The notes beneath the pieces were generated by a model. That model did no database searches. It was not told where the DNA came from and saw only the letters and a list, made by a program, of their open reading frames with translations. Of a DNA stretch of 64,000 nt, positions 45,881 to 60,100 are shown in pieces (position 1 is the first letter of the stretch; every line of letters starts with the position of its first letter). The translations under genes were made by a program, and so were the position numbers. The stretch comes from Cherax quadricarinatus (Eukaryota; Arthropoda; Malacostraca; Decapoda; Parastacidae): contig NC_091293.1 of the NCBI RefSeq assembly GCF_038502225.1, forward strand, positions 2,864,789 to 2,928,788, read 5' to 3'.

Positions 45881-48800
45881 GCCACTATCAGCACCACTCC
45901 TGCATCACTGTAACCACCACCACCCCTGCTTCACTGCCACCACCACCACCACCACCCCTGCATCACTACCACCACCACCCCAGCATCACTGCCATCACCA
46001 CCCCTGCATCACTGCCACTACCACCACCACTCCTGCATCACTGTCACTATCACCACCACCACCCCAGCATCACTGTCACAACCACCACCGCTGCATCACT
46101 GCCGCCACCACCACCATTACCACCCTTGCATCACTGTAACCACCACCCCTGCATCACTGCCACCACCACCGCCGCATCACTTCCACCACCACCCTTGCAT
46201 CACTGCCACCACCACCCCTGCATCCCTGCCACCATCATGACTAGACCTGCATCACTGCCACCACCACCCCTGCTTCCCTGCCACCATCATCACCACCCCT
46301 GCATCACTGTCACCACCACCACAACCCTTGCATCACTGCCACCACTACCACCCCTACATCATTGCCACCCTCCCTGCATCACTTCCACCACCACCACTAC
46401 CACCACCACCACTACCCCTGCACCACTGAATCCACCACCACCCCAGCATCACTGCCACCATCACCACCCCTGCATCACTACCACCACCACCCCTGCATCA
46501 ATGCCACCACCACAACCCCTGCAACACTGCCACCACCATCACCACTACCACCCCTGCATCACTGCAACCACTACCACCCCTGCATCACTGCAACCATCAC
46601 CACCCCTGCATCACTGCCACCACCACCGCTGTATCACTTCCACCACCACCACGTCTGCATCACTGACACCACCACCCCTGCATCACTGCCACTACCACCA
46701 CCACTCCTGCATCACTGTCACCACCACCACCCCTGCTTCACTGCCACCACCACCACCACCACCACTACCCCTGCTTCACCGCCACCACCACCACTACCAC
46801 CCCTGCATCACTGCCACTACCACCACCACTCCTGCATCACTGTCACTATCACCACCACCACCCCAGCATCACTGTCACAACCACCACCGCTGCATCACTG
46901 CCGCCACCACCACCATTACCACCCCTGCACCACTGAATCCACCACCACCCCTGCATCACTGCCACCACCACCACCCCTGCATCACTACCACCACCACCCT
47001 AGCATCACTGTCACCACCACAACCCCTGCAACACTGCCACCACCATCACCACTACCACCCCTGCATCACTGCAACCACTACCACCCCTGCATCACTGCAA
47101 CCACCACCACCCCTGCATCACTGCCACCACCACCTCAGCATCACTGCCATCACAACCCCTGCATCACTGCCACTACCACCACCACTCCTGCATCACTGTC
47201 ACTATCACCACCACCACCCCAGCATCACTGTCACAACCACCACCGCTGCATCACTGCCGCCACCACCACCATTACCACACCTGCATCACTGTAACCACCC
47301 CCCGTGCATCACTGCCACCAGCACCGCCGCATCACTTCCACCACCACCCTTGCATCACTGCCACCACCACCCCTGCATCCCTGCCACCATCATCACCACC
47401 CCTGCATCACTGCCACCACCACCACAACCCTTGCATCACTGCCACCACTACCACCCCTACATCATTGCCACCCTCCATGCATCACTTCCACAACCACCAC
47501 TACCACCACCACCACTACCCCTGCACCACTGAATCCACCACCACCCCTGCATCACTGTCACCACCACAACCCCTGCAACACTGCCACCACCATCACCACT
47601 ACCACCCCTGCATCACTGCAACCACTACCACCCCTGCATCACTGCAACCACCACCACCCCTGCATCACTGCCACCACCACCTCAGCATCACTGCCATCAC
47701 CACCCCTGCATCACTGCCACTACCACCACCACTCCTGCATCACTGTCACTATCACCACCACCACCCCAGCATCACTGTCACAACCACCACCGATGCATCA
47801 CTACCACCACCACCCTAGCATCACTGTCACCACCACAACCCCTGCAACACTGCCACCACCATCACCACTACCACCCCTGCATCACTGCAACCACTACCAC
47901 CCCTGCATCACTGCAACCACCACCACCCCTGCATCACTGCCACCACCACCTCAGCATCACTGCCATCACCACCCCTGCATCACTGCCACTACCACCACCA
48001 CTCCTGCATCACTGTCACTATCACCACCACCACCCCAGCATCACTGTCACAACCACCACCGCTGCATCACTGCCGCCACCACCACCATTACCACACCTGC
48101 ATCACTGTAACCACCCCCCGTGCATCACTGCCACCAGCACCGCCGCATCACTTCCACCACCACCCTTGCATCACTGCCACCACCACCCCTGCATCCCTGC
48201 CACCATCATCACCACCCCTGCATCACTGCCACCACCACCACAACCCTTGCATCACTGCCACCACTACCACCCCTACATCATTGCCACCCTCCATGCATCA
48301 CTTCCACCACCACCACTACCCCTGCACCACTGAATCCACCACCACCCCACCACTGCCACATCACCACCCCTGCATCAGTACCACCACCACCCCTGCATCA
48401 ATGCCACCACCACCGATGCATCACTACCACCACCACCCCAGCATCACTGCAACACTGCCACCACCATCACCACTACCACCCCTGCATCACTGCAACCACT
48501 ACCACCCCTGCATCACTGCAACCATCACCACCCCTGCATCACTGCCACCACCACCGCTGCATCACTTCCACCATCACCACGTCTGCATCACTGACACCAC
48601 CACCCCTGCATCACTGCCACTACCACCACCACTCCTGCATCACTGTCACCACCACCACCCCTGCTTCACTGCCACCACCACCAAAACCACTACCCCTGCT
48701 TCACCGCCACCACCACCACTACCACCCCTGCATCACTGCCACTACCAGCACCACTCCTGCATCACTGAAACCACCACCACCCCTGCATCACTGCCACCAC

Positions 48801-51146
48801 CACCGCTGCATCACTTCCACCACCACCACCACCACCACCACCACCACCACCACCACCACCACCACCACCACCCCTGCATCACTACCACCACCACCCCTGC
48901 ATCACTGCCACTACCACCACCACTCCTGCATCACTGCCACTACCACCACCACTCCTGCATCACTGTCATTATCACCACCACCACCCCAGCATCACTGTCA
49001 CAACCACCACCGCTGCATCACTGCCGCCACCACCACCATTACCACCCCTGCATCACTGTAACCACCACCCCTGCATCACTGCCACCACCACCGCCGCATC
49101 ACTTCCACCACCACCCTTGCATCACTGCCACCACCACCCCAGCATCCCTGCCACCATCATGACTACCCCTGCATCACTGCCACCACCACCCCTGCATCCC
49201 TGCCACCATCATCACCACCCCTGCATCACTGCCACCACCACCACAACCCTTGCATCACTGCCACCACTACCACCCCTACATCATTGCCACCCTCCCTGCA
49301 TCACTTTCACCACCACCATCACCACCACCACCACCACCACCACCACCACCATCACCATCACCAGCACCACCACCACCACTACCCCTGCACCACTGAATCC
49401 ACCACCACCCCAGCATCACTGCCACCATCACCACCCCTGCATCAGTACCACCACCACCCCTGCATCAATGCCACCACCACCGATGCATCACTACCACCAC
49501 CACCCCAGCATCACTGTCACCACCACAACCCCTGCAACACTGCCACCACCATCACCACTACCACCCCTGCATCACTGCACCCACTACCACCCCTGCATCA
49601 CTGCAACCACCACCACCCCTGCATCACTGCCACCACCACCGCTGCATCACTTCCACCACCACCACCACCATCCCTGCATCACTACCACCACCACCACCAC
49701 CACGTCTGCATCACTGCCACCACCACCCCTGCATCACTGCCACTACCACCACCACTCCTGCATCACTGCCACCACCACCACCCCTGCTTCACTGCCACCA
49801 CCACCACTACCACCCCTGCATCACTGCCACTACCACCACCTCTCCTGCATCACTGTCACCACCACCACCACCCCTGCATCACTACCACCCTCCCCTGCAT
49901 CACTGCCACCACCACCCCAGCATCACTGCCACTACCAGCACCACTCCTGCATCACTGAAACCACCACTACCCCTGCATCACTGCCACCACCACTGCTGCA
50001 TCACTTCCACCACCACCACCACCACCACCACCACCACCACCACCACCACCACCACCACCACCACAACCACCACCACCACCACCACCACCCCGGCATCACT
50101 ACCACCACCACCCCAGCATCACTGCCATCACCACCCCTGCATCACTGCCACTACCACCACCACTCCTGCATCACTGTCACTATCACCACCACCACCCCAG
50201 CATCACTGTCACAACCACCACCGCTGCATCACTGCCGCCACCACCACCATTACCACCCCTGCATCACTGTAACCACCACCACCCCAGCATCACTGCCACC
50301 ACCACCACACCTGCATCACTACCACCACCACCCCTGCATCAAAGCCACCACCACCGATGCATCACTACCACCACCACCCCAGCATCACTGTCACCACCAC
50401 AACCCATGCAACACTGCCACCACCATCACCACTACCACCCCTGCATCAACCACTACCACCCCTGCATCACTGCAACCACCACCACCCCTGCATCACTGCC
50501 ACCACCACCGCTGCATCACTTCCACCACCACCACCACCATCCCTGCATCACTACCACCACCACCACCACCACCACGTGTGCATCACTGCCACCACCACCC
50601 CTGCATCACTGCCACTACCACCACCACTCCTGCATCACTGTCACCACCACCACCCCTGCTTCACTGCCACCACCACCACCACCACCACCACCACCACCAC
50701 CACCACCACCACCACCACCACTACCCCTGCTTCACCGCCACCACCACCACTACCACCCCTGCATCACTGCCACTACCACCACCACTCCTGCATCACTGTC
50801 ACCACCACCACCACCCCTGCATCACTACCAACCTCACCTGCATCACTGCCACCACCACCCCTGCATCACTGCCACTACCAGCACCACTCCTGCATCACTG
50901 TAACCACCAACACCCCTGCATCACTGCCACCACCACCGCTGCATCACTTCCACCACCACCACCACCACCACCACCACCACCACCACCACCACCACCACCA
51001 CCACCACCACCACCACCACCACCACCACCACCACCACCACCACCACCACCACCACCACCACCTCCACCACCACCACCACCACCCTGGCATCACTACCACC
51101 ACCACCCCAGCATCACTGCCATCACCACCCCAGCATCACTGCCACT
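45881..51146 (+). repeat. C/A-rich satellite, second part with (CAC)n expansions
   Basis: Continuation in which CCCCTGCATCACTG replaces CCCCAGCATCACTG as the common spacer and (CAC)n runs expand (48815-48870, 49980-50070, 50670-50725, and about 130 bp at 50950-51080). Large modules recur: the anchor CAACCACCACCGCTGCATCA followed by CTGCCGCC occurs near 46080, 46880, 47235, 48050, 49000 and 50213, and GTAACCACCCCCCGTGCATC occurs at 47291 and 48107 (816 bp apart). Confidence 0.95.
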
Positions 51147-51166
51147 ACCACTTTATATATATACTC

Positions 51167-54100
51167 TGGAGACTTTCTAGTATTCTCTGGAGACCTTCTA
51201 GTATTCTCTGGAGACTTTCTAGTATTCTCTGGAGATCTTCTAGTATTCTCTGGAGATCTTCTAGTATTCTCTGAAGATCTTCTAGTATTCTCTGGAGATC
51301 TAGTATTCTCTGGAGATCTTCTAGTACTCTCTGGAGATCTTCTAGTATTCTCTGGAGATCTTCTAGTATTCTCTGGAGATCTAGTATTCTCTGGAGATTT
51401 TCTAATATTCTCTGGAGATCTTCTAGTATTCTCTGGAGACCTTCTGGTATTCTCTGGAGATCTTCTAGTATTCTCTGGAGACCTTTTAGTATTCTCTGGA
51501 GATCTTCTAGTATTCTCTGGAGATCTTCTAGTATTCTCTGGAGATCTTCTAGTATTCTCTGGAGATCTTCTAGTATTCTCTGGAGATATTCGAGTATTCT
51601 CTGGAGATCTTCTAGTATTCTCTGGAGACCTTCTAGTATTCTCTGGAGATCTTCTAGTATTCTCTGGAGGTCATCTAGTATTCTCTGGAGGCCTTCTAGA
51701 ATTCTCTGTGGATCTTCTAGTATTCTCTGGAGATCTTCTAGTATTCTCCGGAGACCTAGTATTCTCTGGAGATCTTCTTGTATTCTCTGGAGATCTTCTA
51801 GTATTTTCTGGAGATCTTCTAGTATTCTCTGAAGATCTTCTAGTATTCTCTGGAGATCTTCTAGTATTCTCTGGAGACCTTTTAGTATTCTCTGGAGATC
51901 TTCTAGTATTCACTGGAGATCTTCTAGTATTCTCTGGAGATCTTCTAGTATTCTCTGGAGATCTTCTAGTATTCTCTGGAGATCTTCTAGTATTCTCTGG
52001 ATCTCTTCTAGCATTCTCTGAAGATCTAGTATTCTCTGGAGATCTTCTAGTATTCTCTGGAGATCTTCTAGTATTCTCTGGAGATATTCTAGTATTGTCT
52101 GGAGATCTTCTAGTATTCTCTGGAGACTTTCTAGTATTCTCTGGAGATCTTCTAGTATTCTCTGGACACCTTTTAGTATTCAATGGAGATCTTCTAGTAT
52201 TCTCTTGAGATCTTCTAGTATTCTCTGGAGATCTTCTAGTATTCTCGGGAGATCTTCTAGTATTATCTGGAGATCTTCTAGTATTCTCTGGAGATCTTCT
52301 AGTATTACCTGGAGATCTTCTAGTATTCTCTGGAGATCTTCTAGTATTCTCTGGAGATCTTCTAGTATTCTCTGGAGATCTTCTAGTATTCTCTGGAGAC
52401 CTTCTAGTATTCTCTGGAGACTTTCTAGTATTCTCTGGAGATCTTCTAGTATTCTCTGGACACCTTTTAGTATTCAATGGAGATCTTCTAGTATTCTCTT
52501 GAGATCTTCTAGTATTCTCTGGAGATCTTCTAGTATTCTCTGGAGATCTTCTAGTATTATCTGGAGATCTTCTAGTATTCTCTGGAGATCTTCTAATATT
52601 CTCTGGAGATCTTCTAATATTCTCTGGAGATCTTCTAATATTCTCTGGAGATCTTCTAATATTCTCTGGAGATCTTCTAGTATTCTCTGGAGACCTTCTA
52701 ATATTCTCTGGAGATCTTCTAGTATTCTCTGGAGATCTAGTATTCTCTGGAGATCTAGTATTCTCAAGAGACCTTCTAGTATTCTCTGGAGATCTAGTAT
52801 TCTCTGGAGATCTTCTAGTATTCTCTAGTATTCTCTCTGGAGAGATTCTCTGGAGACCTTCTAGTATTCTCTGGAGATCTTCTAGTATTCTCTGGAGATC
52901 TTCTAGTATTCTCTGGAGATCTTCTAGTATTCTCTGGAGATCTTCTAGTATTCTCTGGAGATCTTCTAGTATTCTCTGGAGATCTTCTAGTATTCTCTGG
53001 AGATCTTCTAGTATTCTCTGGAGATCTTCTAGTATTCTCTGGAGATCTTCTAGTATTCTCTGGAGATCTTCTAGTATTCTCTGGAGATCTTCTAGTATTC
53101 TCTGGAGATCTTCTAGTATTCTCTGGAGATCTTCTAGTATTCTCTGGAGATCTTCTAGTATTCTCTGGAGATCTTCTAGTATTCTCTGGAGATCTTCTAG
53201 TATTCTCTGGAGATCTTCTAGTATTCTCTGGAGATCTTCTAGTATTCTCTGGAGATCTTCTAGTATTCTCTGGAGATCTTCTAGTATTCTCTGGAGATCT
53301 TCTAGTATTCTTCTAGTATTCTCTGGAGATCTTCTGGTATTCTCTAGAGATCTTCTAGTATTCTCTGGAGATCTTCTAGTATTCTCTGGAGATCTTCTAG
53401 TATTCTCTGGAGATCTTCTAGTATTCTCTGGAGATCTTCTAGTATTCTCTGGAGATCTTCTAGTATTCTCTGGAGATCTTCTAGTATTCTCTGGAGATCT
53501 TCTAGTATTCTCTGGAGATCTTCTAGTATTCTCTGGAGATCTTCTAGTATTCTCTGGAGATCTTCTAGTATTCTCTGGAGATCTTCTAGTATTCTCTGGA
53601 GACCTTCTAGTATTCTCTGGAGATCTTCTAGTATTCTCTGGAGATCATCTAGTATTCTCGGGAGGCCTTCTAGTATTCTCTGGAGATCTTCTAGTATTCT
53701 CTGGAGATCTTCTAGTATTCTCCGGAGACCTAGTATTCTCTGGAGATCTTCTAGTATTCTCTGGAGATCTTCTAGTATTCTCTGGAGATCTTCTAGTATT
53801 CTCTGGAGATCTTCTAGTATTCTCTGGAGATCTTCTAGTATTCTCTGGAGACCTTTTAGTATTCTCTGGAGATCTTCTAGTATTCTCTGGAGATCTTCTA
53901 GTATTCTCTGGAGATCTTCTAGTATTCTCTGGAGATCTTCTAGTATTCTCTGGAGATATTCGAGTATTCTCTGGAGATCTTCTAGTATTCTCTAGTATTC
54001 TCTGGAGATCTTCTAGTATTCTCTGGAGATCTTCTAGTATTCTCTGGAGAACTTCTAGTATTCTCTGGAGAACTTCTAGTATTCTCTGGAGATCTTCTAG

Positions 54101-57100
54101 TATTCTCTGGAGACCTTCTAGTATTCTCTGGAGACTTTCTAGTATTCTCTGGAGATCTTCTAGTATTCTCTGGACACCTTTTAGTATTCAATGGAGATCT
54201 TCTAGTATTCTCTTGAGATCTTCTAGTATTTTCTGGAGATCTTCTAGTATTCTCGGGAGATCTTCTAGTATTATCTGGAGATCTTCTAGTATTCTCTGGA
54301 GATCTTCTAGTATTCCCTGGAGATCTTCTAGTAATCTCTGGAGATCTTCTAGTATTCTCTGGAGATCTTCTAGTATTCTCTGGAGATCTTCTAGTATTCT
54401 CTGGAGACCTTCTAGTATTCTCTGGAGATCTTCTAGTATTCTCTGGAGATCTTCTAGTATTCTCTGGAGATCTTCTAGTATTCTCTGGAGACCTTTTAGT
54501 ATTCTCTAGAGACCTTCTAGTATTCTCTGGAGACCTTCTAGTATTCTCTGGAGACTTTCTAGTATTCTCTGGAGATCTTCTAGTATTCTCTGGAGATCTT
54601 CTAGTATTCTCTGGAGATCTTCTAGTATTCTCTGGAGATCTTCTAGTATTCTCTGGAGATCTTCTAGTATTCTCTGGAGATCTTCTAGTATTTACTGGAG
54701 ATCTTCTAGTATTCTCTGGAGATCTTCTAGTATTCTCTGGAGATCTTCTAGTATTCTCTTTAGATCTTCTAGTATTCTCTTTAGATCTTCTAGTTTTCTC
54801 TGGAGATCTTCTAGTATTCTATATACATCTTCTAGTATTATCTGGAGACTTTCTAGTATTCTATGGAGACCTTCTAGTATTCTCTGGAGACCTAGTATTC
54901 TCTGGAGATCTTCTAGTATTCTCTGGAGATCTTCTAGTATTCTCTGCAGATCTTCTAGTATTCTCTGGAGACCTTCATGGATTCTCTGGAGACCTAGTAT
55001 TCTCTGGAGAACTTCTAGTATTCACTGGAGACTTTCTAGTATTCTCTGGAGACCTTCTAGTATTCTCTGTAGATCTTCTAGTATTCTCTGGAGACTTTCT
55101 AGTATTCTCTGGAGACCTTCTAGTATTCTCTGGAGACCTTCTAGTATTCTCTGGAGACCTTCTAGTATTCTCTGGAGATCTTCTAGTATTCTCTGAAGAT
55201 CTTCTAGTATTCTCTGGAGGCCTTCTAGAATTCTCTGGGGATCTTCTATTATTCCCTGGAGATCTTCTAGTAGTCTCCGGAGACCTAGTATTCTCTGGAG
55301 ATCTAGTATTCTCTGGAGATCTTCTAGTATTCTCTGGAGATCTTCTAGTATTCTCTGGAGATCTTCTAGTATTCTCTGGAGATCTTCTAGTATTCTCTGG
55401 AGATCTTCTAGTATTCTCTGGAGACCTTCTAATATTCTCTGGAGATCTTTTAGTATTCTCTGGAGAACTTCTAGTATTCTCTGGAGACCTTCTAGTATTC
55501 TCTGGAGATCTTCTAGTATTCTCTGGAGATCTTTTAGTATTCTCTGTAGATCTTCTAGTATTCTCATTCTCTGGAGATCTTCTAGTATTCTCTGGAGATC
55601 TTCTAGTTTCCTAGGAGATCTTCTAGTATTCTCTGCAGATCTTCTAGTATTCTCTGGAGATCTTCTAGTATTCTCTGGAGATCTTCTAGTATTCTCTGGA
55701 GATCTTCTAGTATTCTCTGGAGATCTTCTAGTATTCTCTGGAGATCTTCTAGTATTCTCTGGAGATCTTCTAGTATTCTCTGGAGATCTTCTAGTATTCT
55801 CTGGAGATCTTCTAGTATTCTCTGGAGATCTTCTAGTATTCTCTGGAGATCTTCTAGTATTCTCTGGAGATCTTCTAGTATTCTCTGGAGATCTTCTAGT
55901 ATTCTCTGGAGATCTTCTAGCATTCTCTGGAGATCTGGAGATCTAGATTCTCTGGAGATCTAGTATTCTCTGGAGATCTTCTAGTATTCTCTGGAGATCT
56001 TCTAGTATTCTCTGGAGATCTTCTAGTATTCTCTGGAGATCTTCTAGTATTCTCTGGAGATCTTCTAGTATTCTCTGGAGATCTTCTAGTATTCTCTGGA
56101 GATCTTCTAGTATTCTCTGGAGATCTTCTAGTATTCTCTGGAGATCTTCTAGTATTCTCTGGAGATCTTCTAGTATTCTCTGGAGATCTTCTAGTATTCT
56201 CTGGAGATCTTCTAGTATTCTCTGGAGATCTTCTAGTATTCTCTGGAGATCTTCTAGTATTCTCTGGAGATCTTCTAGTATTCTCTGGAGATCTTCTAGT
56301 ATTCTCTGGAGATCTTCTAGTATTCTCTGGAGATCTTCTAGTATTCTCTGGAGACCTTCTAGTATTCTCTGGAGACTTTCTAGTATTCTCTGGAGATCTT
56401 CTAGTATTCTCTGGACACCTTTTAGTATTCAATGGAGATCTTCTAGTATTCTCTTGAGATCTTCTAGTATTCTCTGGAGATCTTCTAGTATTCTCGGGAG
56501 ATCTTCTAGTATCTTCTAGTATTCTCTGGAGATCTTCTAGTATTCTCTGGAGATCTTCTAGTATTCTCTGGAGATCTTCTAGTATTCTCTGGAGATCTTC
56601 TAGTATTCTTCTAGTATTCTGGAGATCTTCTAGTAATCTATGGAGATCTTCTAATATTCTCTGGAGATCTTCTAGTATTCTCTGGAGATCTTCTAGTATT
56701 CTCTAGAGATCTTCTAGTATTCTCTAGAGATCTTCTAGTATTCTCTGGAGATCTTGTTGTATTCTCTGGAGACCTTCTAATATTCTCTGGAGATCTAATA
56801 TTCTCTGGAGATCTTCTAATATTCTCTGGAGATCTTCTAATATTCTCTGGAGATCTTCTAGTATTCTCTGGAGATCTTCTAGTATTCTCTGGAGATCTTC
56901 TAGTATTCTCTGGAGATCTTCTAGTATTCTCTGGAGATCTTCTAGTATTCTCTGGAGATCTTCTAGTATTCTCTGGAGATCTTCTAGTATTCTCTGGAGA
57001 TCTTCTAGTATTCTCTGGAGATCTTCTAGTATTCTCTTGAGATCTTCTAGTTTTCTCTGGAGATTCTCTATATAGATCTTCTAGTATTCTCTGGAGATCT

Positions 57101-60100
57101 TCTAGTATTCTCTCGAGATCTTCTAGTATTCTCTCGAGATCTTCTAGTATTCTCTGGAGATCTTCTAGTATTCTCTGGAGATCTTCTAGTATTCTCTGGA
57201 GATCTTCTAGTATTCTCTGGAGATCTTCTAGTATTCTCTGCAGATCTTCTAGTATTCTCTGGAGACCTTCATGGATTCTCTGGAGACCTAGTATTCTCTG
57301 GAGAACTTCTAGTATTCACTGGAGACTTTCTAGTATTCTCTGGAGACCTTCTAATATTCTCTGTAGATCTTCTAGTATTCTCAGGAGACTTTCTAGTATT
57401 CTCTGGAGACCTTCTAGTATTCTCTGGAGACCTTCTACTATTCTCTGGAGACCTTCCAGTATTGTCTGGAGATCTTCTAGTATTCTCTGAAGATCTTCTA
57501 GTATTCTCTGGAGGCCTTCTAGAATTCTCTGGGGATCTTCTATTATTCCCTGGAGATCTTCTAGTATTCTCCGGAGACCTAGTATTCTCTGGAGATCTAG
57601 TATTCTCTGGAGATCTTCTAGTATTCTCTGGAGATCTTCTAGTATTCTCTGGAGATCTTCTAGTATTCTCTGGAGATCTTCTAGTATTCTCTGGAGATCT
57701 TCTAGTATTCTCTGGAGACCTTTTAGTATTCTCTGGAGATCTTTTAGTATTCTCTGGAGAACTTCTAGTATTCTCTGGAGACCTTCTAGTATTCTTTGGA
57801 GATCTTCTAGTATTCTCTGGAGACCTTTTAGTATTCTCTGTATATCTTCTAGTATTCTCCATAGATCTTCTAGTATTCTCTGGAGACTTTCCAGTATTCT
57901 CTGAAGATCTTCTAGTATTTTCTGGAGAACTTCTAGTATTCTCTGGAGATCTTCTAGTATTCTCTGGAGATCTTCTAGTATTCTCTGGAGATCTTCTAGT
58001 ATTCTCTGGAGATCTAGTATTCTCTTCAGATCTTCTAGTACTCTCTGGAGATCTTCTAGTATTCTCTGGAGATCTTCTAGTATTCTCTGGAGATCTAGTA
58101 TTCTCTGGAGATTTTCTAATATTCTCTGGAGATCTTCTAGTATTCTCTGGAGACCTTCTGGTATTCTCTGGAGATCTTCTAGTATTCTCTGGAGACCTTT
58201 TAGTATTCTCTGTAGATCTTCTAGTATTCTCTGGAGATCTTCTAGTATTCTCTGGAGATCTTCTAGTATTCTCTGGAGATCTTCTAGTATTCTCTGGAGA
58301 TATTCGAGTATTCTCTGGAGATCTTCTAGTATTCTCTGGAGACCTTCTAGTATTCTCTGGAGATCTTCTAGTATTCTCTGGAGGTCATCTAGTATTCTCT
58401 GGAGGCCTTCTAGAATTCTCTGTGGATCTTCTAGTATTCTCTGGAGATCTTCTAGTATTCTCCGGAGACCTAGTATTCTCTGGAGATCTTCTTGTATTCT
58501 CTGGAGATCTTCTAGTATTTTCTGGAGATCTTCTAGTATTCTCTGAAGATCTTCTAGTATTCTCTGGAGATCTTCTAGTATTCTCTGGAGACCTTTTAGT
58601 ATTCTCTGGAGATCTTCTAGTATTCACTGGAGATCTTCTAGTATTCTCTGGAGATCTTCTAGTATTCTCTGGAGATCTTCTAGTATTCTCTGGAGATCTT
58701 CTATTATTCTCTGGAGATCTTCTAGTATTCTCTGGATCTCTTCTAGCATTCTCTGGAGATCTAGTATTCTCTGGAGATCTTCTAGTATTCTCTGGAGATC
58801 TTCTAGTATTCTCTGGAGATCTTCTAGTATTGTCTGAAGATCTTCTAGTATTCTCTGGAGATCCTGTATTCTCTGGAGATCTTCTAGTATTCTCAGGAGA
58901 CCTTCTAGTATTCTCTGGAGACTTTCTAGTATTCTCTGGAGATCTTCTAGTATTCTCTGGACACCTTTTAGTATTCAATGGAGATCTTCTAGTATTCTCT
59001 TGAGATCTTCTAGTATTCTCTGGAGATCTTCTAGTATTCTCGGGAGATCTTCTAGTATTATCTGGAGATCTTCTAGTATTCTCTGGAGATCTTCTAGTAT
59101 TCCCTGGAGATCTTCTAGTATTCTCTGGAGATCTTCTAGTATTCTCTGGAGATCTTCTAGTATTCTCTGGAGATCTTCTAGTATTCTCTGGAGACCTTCT
59201 AGTATTCTCTGGAGATCTTCTAGTATTCTCTGGAGATCTTCTAGTATTCTCTGGAGATCTTCTAGTATTCTCTGGAGACCTTTTAGTATTCTCTATAGAC
59301 CTTCTAGTATTCTCTGGAGACCTTCTAGTATTCTCTGGAAACCTTCTAGTATTCTCTGGAGACTTTCTAGTATTCTCTGGAGATCTTCTAGTATTCTCTG
59401 GAGATCTTCTAGTATTCTCTGGAGATCTTCTAGTATTCTCTGGAGATCTTCTAGTATTCTCTGGAGATCTTCTAGTATTTACTGGAGATCTTCTAGTATT
59501 CTCTGGAGATCTTCTAGTATTCTCTGGAGATCTTCTAGTATTCTCTTTAGATCTTCTAGTATTCTCTTTAGATCTTCTAGTTTTCTCTGGAGATCTTCTA
59601 GTATTCTATATAGATCTTCTAGTATTATCTGGAGACCTTCTAGTATTCTCTGGAGATCTTCTAGTATTCGCTGGAGACTTTCTAGTATTCTATGGAGACC
59701 TTCTAGTATTCTCTGGAGACCTAGTATTCTCTGGAGATCTTCTAGCATTCTCTGGAGAACTTCTAGTATTCTCTGGAGATCTTCTAGTATTCTGTGGAGA
59801 CCTTCTAGTATTCTCTGGAGACCTAGTATTCTCTGGAGAACTTCTAGTATTCACTGGAGACTTTCTAGTATTCTCTGGAGACCTTCTAGTATTCTCTGTA
59901 GATCTTCTAGTATTCTCTGGAGACTTTCTAGTATTCTCTGGAGACCTTCTAGTATTCTCTGGAGACCTTCTAGTATTCTCTGGAGACCTTCTAGTATTCT
60001 CTGGAGATCTTCTAGTATTCTCTGAAGATCTTCTAGTATTCTCTGGAGGCCTTCTAGAATTCTCTGGGGATCTTCTATTATTCCCTGGAGATCTTCTAGT

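Noticed and set aside
42644..47532. Open frames of 1089 and 1396 codons rich in His, Pro, Thr
   Set aside because: They overlap in different frames of the same satellite and arise because the units contain no stop triplets; no domain, start context or splice structure supports a gene.
57462..59003. 513-codon frame repeating LVFSGDL, and a 467-codon minus-strand frame at 37231-38634
   Set aside because: The units are 18 or 21 bp, so frames stay open by arithmetic; several strands and frames are equally open at the same place.
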